A stretch of DNA of 64,000 bases, taken from Psychrobacter sp. UBA3962. GTDB lineage: Bacteria; Pseudomonadota; Gammaproteobacteria; Pseudomonadales; Moraxellaceae. The stretch spans positions 1-64,000 of the forward strand of contig NZ_DGDC01000023.1 in assembly GCF_002385225.1 (NCBI RefSeq). Reading direction: 5' to 3'. The notes beneath the pieces are model-generated. The model made no database searches and was not told the origin of the DNA. It saw only the letters and a program-made list of their open reading frames with translations. The stretch's first letter is position 1; the number at the start of each line of letters is the position of its first letter. A program made the translations under genes and the position numbers. Of this stretch, positions 36,807 through 45,700 are shown in pieces.

Positions 36807-37193
36807 ATGAAAAAATTGTTAGCCGTTTCAGCTCTAATGGCCTCTCTTGCCCTATCAGGCTGTGCTACTACAGGAACCGGTACCGATGCAGGCAATGCTG
36901 TAGGTACTGCTACCAACGTAGGTATGAATATCTTCAAAACAGCAGTAGATGCTCAGTGCCGTAGCGAACTTGAAAAACAAAATGCTTGGCGTATTGCCCG
37001 TGTGGCCATGAACTCTGAGCAAGAAGAAGCGGTCAAGACTAAGATCTGTGGCTGTGTTAGCGAACAGGCTCCTCAGCAAGTAACGGTTGTCGATATCACC
37101 AATGCTGCCATAGACCCTCAGTACCGCGCACAACTGGTAACTAAAGTGGTCGCCAAGTCACTTCAGACTTGTTATACCAGCTTTACTAAGTAG
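36807..37193 (+). CDS. Unrecognised lipoprotein
   Basis: 128 residues, function unknown. A clear lipobox signal (MKKLLAVSALMASLALSGC, cleavage before Cys 19) is followed by a G/T-rich linker and a helical domain of about 85 residues with four further cysteines (AQCRSEL, KICGCV, QTCYTS), spaced as if two disulfides form. It would be held in the periplasm or outer membrane. AAGGA lies 8 nt before the ATG. Confidence 0.8.
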   Translation: MKKLLAVSALMASLALSGCATTGTGTDAGNAVGTATNVGMNIFKTAVDAQCRSELEKQNAWRIARVAMNSEQEEAVKTKICGCVSEQAPQQVTVVDITNAAIDPQYRAQLVTKVVAKSLQTCYTSFTK

Positions 37194-37202
37194 TTTAAAA
37201 AA

Positions 37203-37243
37203 CAAAAAAAAGAGGGAGCCTGTTAAATGGCCCCTCTTTTTTT
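37203..37243 (+). terminator. Intrinsic terminator between the lipoprotein gene and cobA
   Basis: AAAAAAAAGAGGG pairs with CCCTCTTTTTTT across a loop that includes a small extra GCC/GGC pairing; usable in both directions. Confidence 0.8.
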
Positions 37244-37305
37244 ATACCTATAACCTTTTAAGTCCTCACCAAATAGCTTGTTAAACAACAATCACTAAGC
37301 CACCC

Positions 37306-38298
37306 TTAAGCAATCAACTCTGCCTCTTTTTGCTGTTGCGTAAACCTATGCTGGACCTCTATATTCGCTAAATTATAATCAGCGAGCTGCTGATGCAAAT
37401 TAACCACATCGCCCATAATTAATAAAGCAGGTGTCGGTAACTTTGCTAGTAACTGCTTAGCTGCTATGTCATCAAGTGTGCCAATTAAAACCTGTTGTGT
37501 CGGCAGACTGGCATGGCTTACCACCGCAAAAGGAGTATCCCCCGCTCGGCCTGCTCGTATTAACCCTTCAGTTAACCCCGCTAAGCGATTCAATCCCATA
37601 TACAACACTATTGTTTGCGTCGGGTCCAACATTTCACTGAAGTCCTCAGTAGGACAATTGGTCTTTTTGAAGGCAGTTACGAACTTGACCGATTGAGCAC
37701 ATTGACGATGTGTTAATGGAATTGAGCTACTACTGGCCGCAGCGCTAGCTGCAGTGATGCCTGGAATAGACTCAAAATATACGCCGTTTTCTACGACAGT
37801 CTGTAATTCTTCCCCGCCTCTACCAAAAATAAAAGGATCTCCGCCTTTTAGACGCACCACGCATTTGCCGGCTTGAGCCTGGGTCACCAACAGTTGATTA
37901 ATCTGCTCTTGTGGTAGCGCATGGTTATCACAGCGTTTGCCGACAAAAATTTTGGTTGCTTGTTGAGAGCACATATCTAGGATATCTTCGGAAACCAAGC
38001 TGTCATATAGCACAACATCCGCATGCTGCATTATTCGATAAGCTTTTAAGGTAAGTAGCTCAGGATCACCTGACCCTGCCCCTACCAGATATACCACCCC
38101 TTTTTTGGCTTGTTTTACCTTATCTTCCGCTTTAATTGTGGGTAATTTATTGCCACAGTCATAAGGTGTTAAAGGTAGCTTTGAGCGACCCTTTATTACC
38201 TGTGCAGAATTTAGGGTCGGAATATCAAAATGGGTCATGCTTGGTGTGCTCCTGGCATCATGTATTTTAGCAACCGGCTGATTTAACTGTTGTTTCAT
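37306..38298 (-). CDS. cobA: Uroporphyrinogen-III C-methyltransferase
   Basis: SAM-dependent double methylation of uroporphyrinogen III to precorrin-2, the first step to siroheme, which NirB needs. The 330-residue protein has VYLVGAGSGDPELLTLKA, VVRLKGGDPFIFGRGGEE and PGITAASAAASSSSIPLTHR, the full SUMT pattern, preceded by about 65 extra residues with no match. No dehydrogenase/ferrochelatase domain (as in CysG) is fused, so another gene must finish siroheme. Last gene of the minus-strand nitrate unit. Confidence 0.95.
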   Translation of the reverse strand: MKQQLNQPVAKIHDARSTPSMTHFDIPTLNSAQVIKGRSKLPLTPYDCGNKLPTIKAEDKVKQAKKGVVYLVGAGSGDPELLTLKAYRIMQHADVVLYDSLVSEDILDMCSQQATKIFVGKRCDNHALPQEQINQLLVTQAQAGKCVVRLKGGDPFIFGRGGEELQTVVENGVYFESIPGITAASAAASSSSIPLTHRQCAQSVKFVTAFKKTNCPTEDFSEMLDPTQTIVLYMGLNRLAGLTEGLIRAGRAGDTPFAVVSHASLPTQQVLIGTLDDIAAKQLLAKLPTPALLIMGDVVNLHQQLADYNLANIEVQHRFTQQQKEAELIA

Positions 38299-38353
38299 TC
38301 AGTTCTAAACCGTGCTGATAACCAATACGTTGCAAATGACATGCCAGCGTTAC

Positions 38354-38377
38354 TCTTTATCTTAATCTTTATCTTAA
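38354..38377. repeat. 12-bp perfect tandem duplication between nasA and cobA
   Basis: TCTTTATCTTAA occurs twice in a row in the 104-nt gap between the nasA stop and the cobA start. Confidence 0.88.
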
Positions 38378-38402
38378 GTTCGAGCTAAGCAGTGCCTACC
38401 AT

Positions 38403-41400
38403 TTAAGCCAGCTCTACTGATTTATCGGAACGACATTGTTTAATAAGCTCATTGATTTGACCCACACAAGAGCCACAGTTAGTGCCTGCCTGACATAATT
38501 TACCAACGCTAATGGCATCGTCACATCCGTCAGAGGTAATGGCGTTAATAATGGTATTTTCACCCACACCCATACAAGCACAAACTAATGGGCCTGGGTC
38601 AACATAGCCACTAGCGGGTTTACCGGCCAATAGCCATTTCACAGAAGGTACGTCACTTAAATCAGCAAAGCAGCTATTCAGCCAATGTATACTAGGCAAC
38701 TGTTCCGATTGCGGTGCAATGTACACTGCCAGCATTAGCTGTTCTTCAAGTTGAGCAGAAGACGATGCCAATTCTATGGCGACAGGTTGACGAACGACAT
38801 AGCGTAATTGCTGAGCGGCTTCATAAATCATAATGCTGGTGTCTAGTTCAGCCCACTCACTATTTAATCTATCCGGACTATGAGAATTATCTGGCTTATC
38901 TAGGCTGTCTGAATTAGAGCGCTGATGTATGTTCACAACCGACGCGACAAACTGCTGCCAGAATTCGGCAGTCAACCAAGCGTCGCTCATCTGCTCAGTG
39001 CTAGTGGCTAAATTAATCAAGATACTGTCTTGCTGACGACTGATACTCCATATTAAATTAGGCGCGGATACTGCTGCCTGTAATTGATTAGAGGTCAATT
39101 CAGTAAGTTGACGCAACTGCACTAAGGCAGCATCTAACCAGTCAGGATGCACCAAAATACGGCCAACTGATTTTATAGGCATTGGCTGAACTACTATGGC
39201 TGAATTTTTTAATTCAGGTTGTGCCGATATAGGATCAACTTTAGTGGGAATAAGCGTCCCGACTCGCGCCAAGTTGGAAAAGGCATCACTCCAATGCATC
39301 GGCATAAAGCTATCGCCTAGACGCATATCTTCGCTAACCTCCACTTGAGCCACTACCGTTGAGCGCTTTGTTGCTTGTAGGGTATCCGCTTTAATCGAAA
39401 CAAAATCATTATTAGTAAGCCCCAAAGCCTCTGCATCTTGAGGATGTAAAGTCAAAGTCGGTACAGTTTGTTGTTGATTCAACTTTGGTGCTAAAGCAGT
39501 CCGCGTCATGGTATGCCATTGGTCACGCAGTCTACCGGTGATTAAGCGCAGCTTTAAACCGTCATCGACACTCTGGATTAAACCTAGGCCTAGGTTCTTT
39601 TGTTTTATCTGTTTTTCAGCGCTAGGTTCTGTTTTATCATTGTCGTTGATGGCGCTAAATCTATTCAAATCACCAGCCTGTTGTGGCGGGGTAATGGCAA
39701 CTAGCTTAGGCTTAACATGCTTAAAGTCAGGATCAATGATATTAATATGCTGACCACCCCATTGTAGAGGGCTCATAGAATCGTAAGGTTGATTGTGTTT
39801 TTCCAGTTCAGCCATTAAATCTAACTGTCTTGGATATTTGCTGTTTTCATGACTGGTTAATGCGGCATGCTCTAAGAAAATTTCACTAGGTTCAGTATAA
39901 TCAAACCCTTTAAACCTCATACGTTTTGCCACTTGTGAGAAAATCCACCAATCTGGCTTTGAGTCGCCTACACCTGTTACAAGGCTACGCTGACGAGATA
40001 TTCGACGTTCAGAATTAGTTACTGTGCCTGATTTCTCACTCCAAGATTGCGCCGGCAAGACAATATCAGCACAGCGTAAGGTATCACTGTCTTTAGAGCA
40101 TTCAGAGACGATCACCAAATCACAGGCCGCTAAGGCTTGGCGAAACTTGTTTGCTTCAGGTAGGCTCACCACAGGATTGGTAGCCACAATCCAAATTGCT
40201 TTTACTTTTCCATCAAGGATAGCATCTGCCACATCGCAAGCTTTAACCCCTACCTTAGGCGCTATAGGTTGTGGTGATTGCCAAAACTTACCCACTGACT
40301 GACGATGCTCTTTAATATCTAACTGTAAATGGCCAGCCAGTAGATTTGCCAAAGCCCCTACTTCACGCCCGCCCATAGCATTGGGTTGACCCGTCAATGA
40401 AAAAGGACCTGCGCCTTTTTTACCAACGCGGCCTGTCAGCAAATGGCTATTGATAATAGCATTCACTTTATCAGTGCCACTACTAGACTGATTCACCCCC
40501 ATGCTAAACGCTGTTACTATTTTGTCATTTGCGGCGACCAGCTGGTAAAACTGCTCAATCTTTTCAGCATCTAACTGAGTGGCTTTAGCAACCGACTCTA
40601 TGTCCCATGAATCAGCAGCAATCACTGCCTGCTCTACGCCATCACACTGTGAGGCATATTCAGCATCGGTGCAGCCATTCTCTTCTAAGTATTTGAGCAA
40701 ACCATTATATAAGTGGGTATCGGTACCAGGCGCAATGGGCAAATGCAAATCAGCAAATTCGCAGGAATCAGTCCGTCTCGGATCAATAACAATTAATTTT
40801 TTATTAGGGTTTTCCTGTTTGGCTTGTAAAAATCGACCAAACAAAATGGGATGACACCACGCCATATTAGAGCCGACTAGCACCAATAGGTCACAGGCTT
40901 CAAAATCGGTATAACTACCCGGTACTAAATCGGCACCAAAAGCTCTTTTGTGGCCGGCAACCGCCGACGACATACATAGGCGAGAATTTGAATCAATATT
41001 ATTACTGCCGATAAAGCCTTTCATCAGCTTATTGGCCACATAGTAATCTTCAGTCAGTAGCTGACCAGACACATAGAACATCACACTTTCTGGCCCATGT
41101 TTTGCGATAGTATCGCTTAAGCGACTGGCCACATCGTCCAAAACAGTATCCCAATCTGAGTCTTGCTGATTAAGACTATTAGCCGACGGCTTAGGCGGCA
41201 CTGATTGAGAACTTTGAGCCGCTTGAGTTGCTCGAGCTAATGGTAGAGATAACATGGTGGCTTTCTTGTTTTGATAATAAGGCTGAGTTAACCGGCGCTC
41301 AGTTCCTAAAGTCTCAGCCAGATTACTGCCTTTAGAACACAGCTTACCAAAATTGGCAGGATGCTCCGGATCACCTTTTACACTCACCTGTCCTGTCATA

Positions 41401-41636
41401 TTATCTACAGTTGCCAATACGCCACAGCCCACACCGCAATAAGGACAAGTGGTGCGTACTGTCTGTGTCAGCTCAAACTCTGAGTGAGAGACGGAAGTAT
41501 CGCTAGGCAAAGTTAAAGTAGCTATGTTGTTTGGGCTATTCGGGCTATTAAAACTTGCTTTGGCTTTAGGCTGGCTGGTTTGGCTATTTTTGATAATATT
41601 CTCGCTATTTTGTAGTGATATCTGCTGGTAGAACAC
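38403..41636 (-). CDS. nasA: Assimilatory nitrate reductase catalytic subunit
   Basis: Cytoplasmic molybdopterin enzyme reducing nitrate to nitrite. In 1077 residues: [4Fe-4S] motif CPYCGVGCG (about 64-72), molybdopterin-binding SNNIDSNSRLCMSSAVAGHKRAFG, NPVVSLPE, the C-terminal MGD-binding barrel with TGRLRDQWHTMTRT, then a BFD-like [2Fe-2S] domain at the end, CACMGVGENTI...CQAGTNCGSC. The C-terminal cluster is the port used in NasA proteins that take electrons from a separate FAD protein, here probably the next gene upstream. A 60-residue low-complexity N-terminus before the first cluster is longer than usual. Confidence 0.96.
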   Translation of the reverse strand: MFYQQISLQNSENIIKNSQTSQPKAKASFNSPNSPNNIATLTLPSDTSVSHSEFELTQTVRTTCPYCGVGCGVLATVDNMTGQVSVKGDPEHPANFGKLCSKGSNLAETLGTERRLTQPYYQNKKATMLSLPLARATQAAQSSQSVPPKPSANSLNQQDSDWDTVLDDVASRLSDTIAKHGPESVMFYVSGQLLTEDYYVANKLMKGFIGSNNIDSNSRLCMSSAVAGHKRAFGADLVPGSYTDFEACDLLVLVGSNMAWCHPILFGRFLQAKQENPNKKLIVIDPRRTDSCEFADLHLPIAPGTDTHLYNGLLKYLEENGCTDAEYASQCDGVEQAVIAADSWDIESVAKATQLDAEKIEQFYQLVAANDKIVTAFSMGVNQSSSGTDKVNAIINSHLLTGRVGKKGAGPFSLTGQPNAMGGREVGALANLLAGHLQLDIKEHRQSVGKFWQSPQPIAPKVGVKACDVADAILDGKVKAIWIVATNPVVSLPEANKFRQALAACDLVIVSECSKDSDTLRCADIVLPAQSWSEKSGTVTNSERRISRQRSLVTGVGDSKPDWWIFSQVAKRMRFKGFDYTEPSEIFLEHAALTSHENSKYPRQLDLMAELEKHNQPYDSMSPLQWGGQHINIIDPDFKHVKPKLVAITPPQQAGDLNRFSAINDNDKTEPSAEKQIKQKNLGLGLIQSVDDGLKLRLITGRLRDQWHTMTRTALAPKLNQQQTVPTLTLHPQDAEALGLTNNDFVSIKADTLQATKRSTVVAQVEVSEDMRLGDSFMPMHWSDAFSNLARVGTLIPTKVDPISAQPELKNSAIVVQPMPIKSVGRILVHPDWLDAALVQLRQLTELTSNQLQAAVSAPNLIWSISRQQDSILINLATSTEQMSDAWLTAEFWQQFVASVVNIHQRSNSDSLDKPDNSHSPDRLNSEWAELDTSIMIYEAAQQLRYVVRQPVAIELASSSAQLEEQLMLAVYIAPQSEQLPSIHWLNSCFADLSDVPSVKWLLAGKPASGYVDPGPLVCACMGVGENTIINAITSDGCDDAISVGKLCQAGTNCGSCVGQINELIKQCRSDKSVELA

Positions 41637-41706
41637 TTATAAAACTGAAACTTAGGTACGCTATGCATTGTATTTATTGCCTTCATTAAAAGGCATCTTG
41701 TTTTGG

Positions 41707-43227
41707 TTAAGCCACTTCATCATCACTTGGTTGATTATCGGCTTTAATTAACGACTTGGGCTTCTCACTAGGTGCTGTCGTAGAATTTGTCACTGGATTA
41801 GCGGTTATACCTTCCCTATTTTCAGCGTGTTGATCCAATAATGACTGGCAATAAGCAGCCCCAAAGATCAGAGCGTCTTTAAATTCAGAAACATCAATTT
41901 GTTCATTAATCAGCTGACTGTAGAAGTTGCCATCACTGGTATCTCCATACAGCACAGCTCCTATCAACCGATTGTCTTTTAGGTAAAGACAATGGTATTG
42001 ATCGCTATTCACCTGACGATAAATAATTTGTTCAACGGAAGCTAATTCTGACTCATCAAACTCAATTTTTCCTGATGAAAATACGGCGACTCCAGATACT
42101 TTAAGTTTCAAGGATAAAGGCGTGCTAACAAAAGGTGGCCACTTTGATTTTGATGCTTGCTGAGTCAATACGGCGACGAGAGTATCAACATGCTGATTGA
42201 CTGAGGACACCATGCCGAAAAGTTCCTCATTAATCTCTATACACTCGCCTATGGCATAGACATTTTGACAACTGCTGTGCATATATTCGTCTACCACAAT
42301 ACCTCGATTAACTTCTATCCCACTATCCTCAGCCAGTTGGGTATTGGGTATAATGCCCACAGCCATAACGATAAAATCAGCAGGTAACGTTCTGCCATCT
42401 TTAAGGCTTAGTCCTGTCACTTCATTGCTAGCATTCACTTCTATACCCGTGGTCATCGCCGAAACTTCCAAACCTACCTCTCTACGAGCAAGCTCTTGTT
42501 GCAGCATTAATGCCGCGGGCAAGTCCAACTGACGATTGAGTACAAAATCATCGACATGTATCACGGTCATGGTCGCCCCTTGTGATGACAACGCACAAGC
42601 CGCTTCTAAACCCAGTACACCGCCACCAATTACCAATCCCGTTTTACCCTGCTTAGCATAGTCAGTAAGTACAGTCACATCGGCGACATCTCGAAAAACG
42701 TGTACCCCTTTGGCCTCATGATTTGTAAAAGGAATGACTCGGGCAGTCGACCCCGTTGCGATAACCAGCTTGCCATAGTCAAGCCTCCGCCCATTATCTA
42801 AGGTCAGCGTTTGATTATCAGTATCTATGCGGTCGACTTCTACGCCTGCTAATACAGTTATACCCAAGCGTTCATAGTCACTCTTGTCATATAAATAAGT
42901 CTCATCAAAAGAGGTATCGCCTGCTAAGACTGGCGATAACATAATTCGGTTATAACCCACTTCCGACTCTTTACTAATCAAAGTAATCTTGGGACTTTCG
43001 GCAGTAGTCTGTTGTTGCCACGTAGTGGCTAACTGAATCGCCAAACGACTGCCTGCCATCCCTGCCCCCACAATGACTACCTCATTTGACAAGTCGCTTA
43101 AGTTTGATAAGTCGCTTAGTGATTGACTTAATGAATCGCTTAACGAGCTGTCTAATGATAGGCCATTAAATTGATCTGCTAGAGATTGCGACTGTGCGAT
43201 GGTGCTGGCGTTGACTGGAGCTGGCAT
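41707..43227 (-). CDS. FAD/NAD(P)-dependent oxidoreductase, probable nitrate reductase electron donor
   Basis: Rubredoxin-reductase-like flavoprotein, likely passing electrons from NAD(P)H to the C-terminal Fe-S cluster of NasA. The 506-residue protein has the FAD motif VVIVGAGMAGSRLA (about 51-64), the NAD motif VIGGGVLGLEAA, ATGSTARVIPF, and VYAIGECIEI. It carries an S/L/D-repeat linker (about 25-47) before the FAD domain, coded by an 18-bp imperfect tandem repeat at 43085-43120, and a 40-residue polar C-terminal tail. No Fe-S motif is seen. It lies 70 nt before nasA. The partner role is an inference from position. Confidence 0.88.
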   Translation of the reverse strand: MPAPVNASTIAQSQSLADQFNGLSLDSSLSDSLSQSLSDLSNLSDLSNEVVIVGAGMAGSRLAIQLATTWQQQTTAESPKITLISKESEVGYNRIMLSPVLAGDTSFDETYLYDKSDYERLGITVLAGVEVDRIDTDNQTLTLDNGRRLDYGKLVIATGSTARVIPFTNHEAKGVHVFRDVADVTVLTDYAKQGKTGLVIGGGVLGLEAACALSSQGATMTVIHVDDFVLNRQLDLPAALMLQQELARREVGLEVSAMTTGIEVNASNEVTGLSLKDGRTLPADFIVMAVGIIPNTQLAEDSGIEVNRGIVVDEYMHSSCQNVYAIGECIEINEELFGMVSSVNQHVDTLVAVLTQQASKSKWPPFVSTPLSLKLKVSGVAVFSSGKIEFDESELASVEQIIYRQVNSDQYHCLYLKDNRLIGAVLYGDTSDGNFYSQLINEQIDVSEFKDALIFGAAYCQSLLDQHAENREGITANPVTNSTTAPSEKPKSLIKADNQPSDDEVA

Positions 43228-43322
43228 GAGAGACCTTAGCCACTGAAGCGGCGATTGAGATAGTCATCACCAATTATTTTTCTCAACCTACTCAGTTATC
43301 GGGCTCAAACGCGCTCCATAAA

Positions 43323-45515
43323 CTAGCTGGTGGGTAGAAACTTAATCAGTAATAAAACAATAATTACACTCTGTACCAAGCAAATGCCGTGCCATACCAA
43401 TAAAGGATTTCTTTTGATCAGCGGTTCTGGGTCGGATAAAGAAGCACTATGATCTGGATTAAAATCTTGTAAAAACTCTCCGATCGCTTGATGACGAACG
43501 TTGGTATTACGATGAAGAGCACGCAGTAAGGCTTGCTGACTGGTGGCTGGGACTTGTTTTTGATTCAGTAAACGCGAGGGTACAACCAAAGCATCAGAGG
43601 CAGACATGAGCATTTGTGAGGTAAATGGTCGGCTACCGGTAAGTAGTTCAAAGCCTATGACTGCAATCGAAAATAAATCAGAGTGCACTCCTTTAGGCGC
43701 ATCTGTGTAGTATTCTGGTGCAGCGTAATGCAGATCGCCAACTGGTGGCCGAGTATTGTCTTTTAGGATAGAGGATGCCACTGACCCAAAATCAATCAGC
43801 TTGACCGCCCCTGATTTGGTTAATAATAAGTTCTCTGGCTTAATATCCTGATGCAATAGATAATTGCGGTGCATCACCCGCACTGCCATCCCAATTTTGG
43901 TCAATAAATCATGGGTTTGCCACACATCGCAAGGACCATTTCGATCCATAAAAGCGCGCAGACTCTCGCCTTCTATATACTCAGTAAGGTGGTACAAATA
44001 GGTTGAGCTGGCAGGCACGGGGTAATAGCGTAATAAACCTGACTCACCCAATGCAGAGCCCCCCATTGACTCAGTAGGGTCAATTTGATTATAAGCGGGC
44101 TCACCTGCCCGCCTGTGTCTTGATAGACTTAATCCAATTTTGCGTTCTTTCAAAAAGCTACGCAGATACTCTCCATCTTCGACCGTTCTTAGGCTGGGAG
44201 ACTTTAGGACATACTCGTGTCCTGCGCTGTCTTCTACCAAATACACTTCACTACGGGCCGTCCGAGCAATAATAGCTTTTACTTCAAAGCCATCAATACT
44301 GTCATTGACCTGTAGCCCTGTGGGCAGCTTATATTGTACTGGTACATTACTGTTATTATTGCCTTCGGAGAGCAGGCTGCTGTCCTGACTTGGCTCATCA
44401 ACACTCATTGAGCTATCTATGTTCATTAGGCTGCGTGTGCCTTTATCTTTATCTTTTCGAGTATTTTTTAGCTTAATGCTTGAGGAAAGACCCATACCGA
44501 GCATGATAATAGTTAGATTATCATTACTGCCCTCCTGATAGGCATGGCGACAGAATTGCTCACTCAAGTCCCATTTTTTAAGAAGGTTCCAATTGGGAGT
44601 ATTTTCTAATTGGGTAGCAGCTGCACTAAACTCAAACTGCATGTCAACAGGATTAAGATGTTCATAAACGCCATCGGTCATCAAGGCTAAATATTCGTTT
44701 TGGTGCAGGGTAAACACTGTTTGCTGTAAATCGACGCTGGTATCTGCCCCTAAAGCTGCCGATAATGCCCCTTTATCTTGCCCATGATGGATACGATGGT
44801 CTTCACTGAGTATCGTAGTTCTATCTACACTCAAGCGGTAGATGCGTGAATCGCCAGTATGAAACAGATAAACCCTATCACCAATGCACAGCACACCAGA
44901 TAGCGTTGACAATAAAGGAGCAACCCGCTCATAAGACTGCGAAAAGTACATTGCGTCATTCGCTTTAATGACTGCTGACTTGATAATGCCTGCCACACTT
45001 TCATCATCAAAAATGGCTTTAAAACTTTGCTCATTAAATTGTCGGGTTTCTACCACAGCTTGATGCTGTAAACGAATCAAGCCTTTAATAACATGTTCGG
45101 TCACAGTCTCAACCGCCAATCTACTCGCCTGTTTGGGAAACTGGCAGGCACTAACCCCATCTGCCAAAACAGCAAGTACCGGCAACTGCTCTGGTCTAAG
45201 CTTAATTTTGGAGCTATGGGCTTGACTGTCCTGTTGAATATGGTCTAATTCGTCCTGTTCAATCTGTTCTAAATAGCTTAATAAACAGGTGGTAATCAAT
45301 AAACTGTCTTGATTTTCAGACTTACGTCCTGCCATGGTATAAAAATCAGACCACCAACCTGTTGATTGTTGGTGTTTTTGATTTGGTTTAATAGACTTAA
45401 AGGGCTTAATAGTTATGCGTTCGGGGTTATTAACAGTCGTTTTAGAGATAGGTAAGGCAGTGCTATTAGCAGTTTTTTTATTCGATTCATTCGATAAGCG
45501 TTCTATAGTGGGCAC
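43323..45515 (-). CDS. PP2C phosphatase-Ser/Thr kinase fusion with C-terminal membrane anchor
   Basis: Bifunctional signalling protein of 730 residues; substrate unknown. A PP2C-type phosphatase (about 55-345) shows GRKSENQDSLL, AVLADGVSA, HTGDSRIYRL, LMTDGVYEHL and GSNDNLTI, with the metal-binding aspartates kept. A protein kinase (about 410-690) shows EVYLVED, VLKS (lysine), LLHQDIKPENLLL (HQD for HRD), LIDFGS and APEYY. A hydrophobic helix (about 706-726) ends the protein and would tether both domains to the cytoplasmic face. Such fusions are known near nitrate assimilation genes in related bacteria such as Pseudomonas. It lies between the transporter and the electron-transfer genes. Confidence 0.9.
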   Translation of the reverse strand: MPTIERLSNESNKKTANSTALPISKTTVNNPERITIKPFKSIKPNQKHQQSTGWWSDFYTMAGRKSENQDSLLITTCLLSYLEQIEQDELDHIQQDSQAHSSKIKLRPEQLPVLAVLADGVSACQFPKQASRLAVETVTEHVIKGLIRLQHQAVVETRQFNEQSFKAIFDDESVAGIIKSAVIKANDAMYFSQSYERVAPLLSTLSGVLCIGDRVYLFHTGDSRIYRLSVDRTTILSEDHRIHHGQDKGALSAALGADTSVDLQQTVFTLHQNEYLALMTDGVYEHLNPVDMQFEFSAAATQLENTPNWNLLKKWDLSEQFCRHAYQEGSNDNLTIIMLGMGLSSSIKLKNTRKDKDKGTRSLMNIDSSMSVDEPSQDSSLLSEGNNNSNVPVQYKLPTGLQVNDSIDGFEVKAIIARTARSEVYLVEDSAGHEYVLKSPSLRTVEDGEYLRSFLKERKIGLSLSRHRRAGEPAYNQIDPTESMGGSALGESGLLRYYPVPASSTYLYHLTEYIEGESLRAFMDRNGPCDVWQTHDLLTKIGMAVRVMHRNYLLHQDIKPENLLLTKSGAVKLIDFGSVASSILKDNTRPPVGDLHYAAPEYYTDAPKGVHSDLFSIAVIGFELLTGSRPFTSQMLMSASDALVVPSRLLNQKQVPATSQQALLRALHRNTNVRHQAIGEFLQDFNPDHSASLSDPEPLIKRNPLLVWHGICLVQSVIIVLLLIKFLPTS

Positions 45516-45597
45516 TTTTATTCCTTATTAAAATTTGGCAATATCGCTCCGTCATCCATAACTTTTTTATTGCTTAAAAATTTCAGCTAAAAAGCAG

Positions 45598-45634
45598 TTA
45601 AGGTATAAAGCTTACTGTAAACTTTATACCTTAA
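45598..45634 (-). promoter_or_regulatory. 13-bp perfect inverted repeat between narK and the kinase gene
   Basis: TTAAGGTATAAAG (45598-45610) and CTTTATACCTTAA (45622-45634) with an 11-nt gap, 67 nt after the narK stop and 83 nt before the kinase start. It could be an operator, an RNA processing hairpin or a leaky terminator; there is no strong T run. Confidence 0.55.
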
Positions 45635-45700
45635 AATGTAGTGCTCAATAAGCATGGATAAGTGGTCTATCCAGCCTTAGCCAGCTGAATAGTGTTTAGA

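Noticed and set aside
43323..45515. Kinase half as a dead pseudokinase
   Set aside because: Lys, HxD catalytic Asp, and DFG are all present; only the Arg of HRD is changed, which is common in active kinases.
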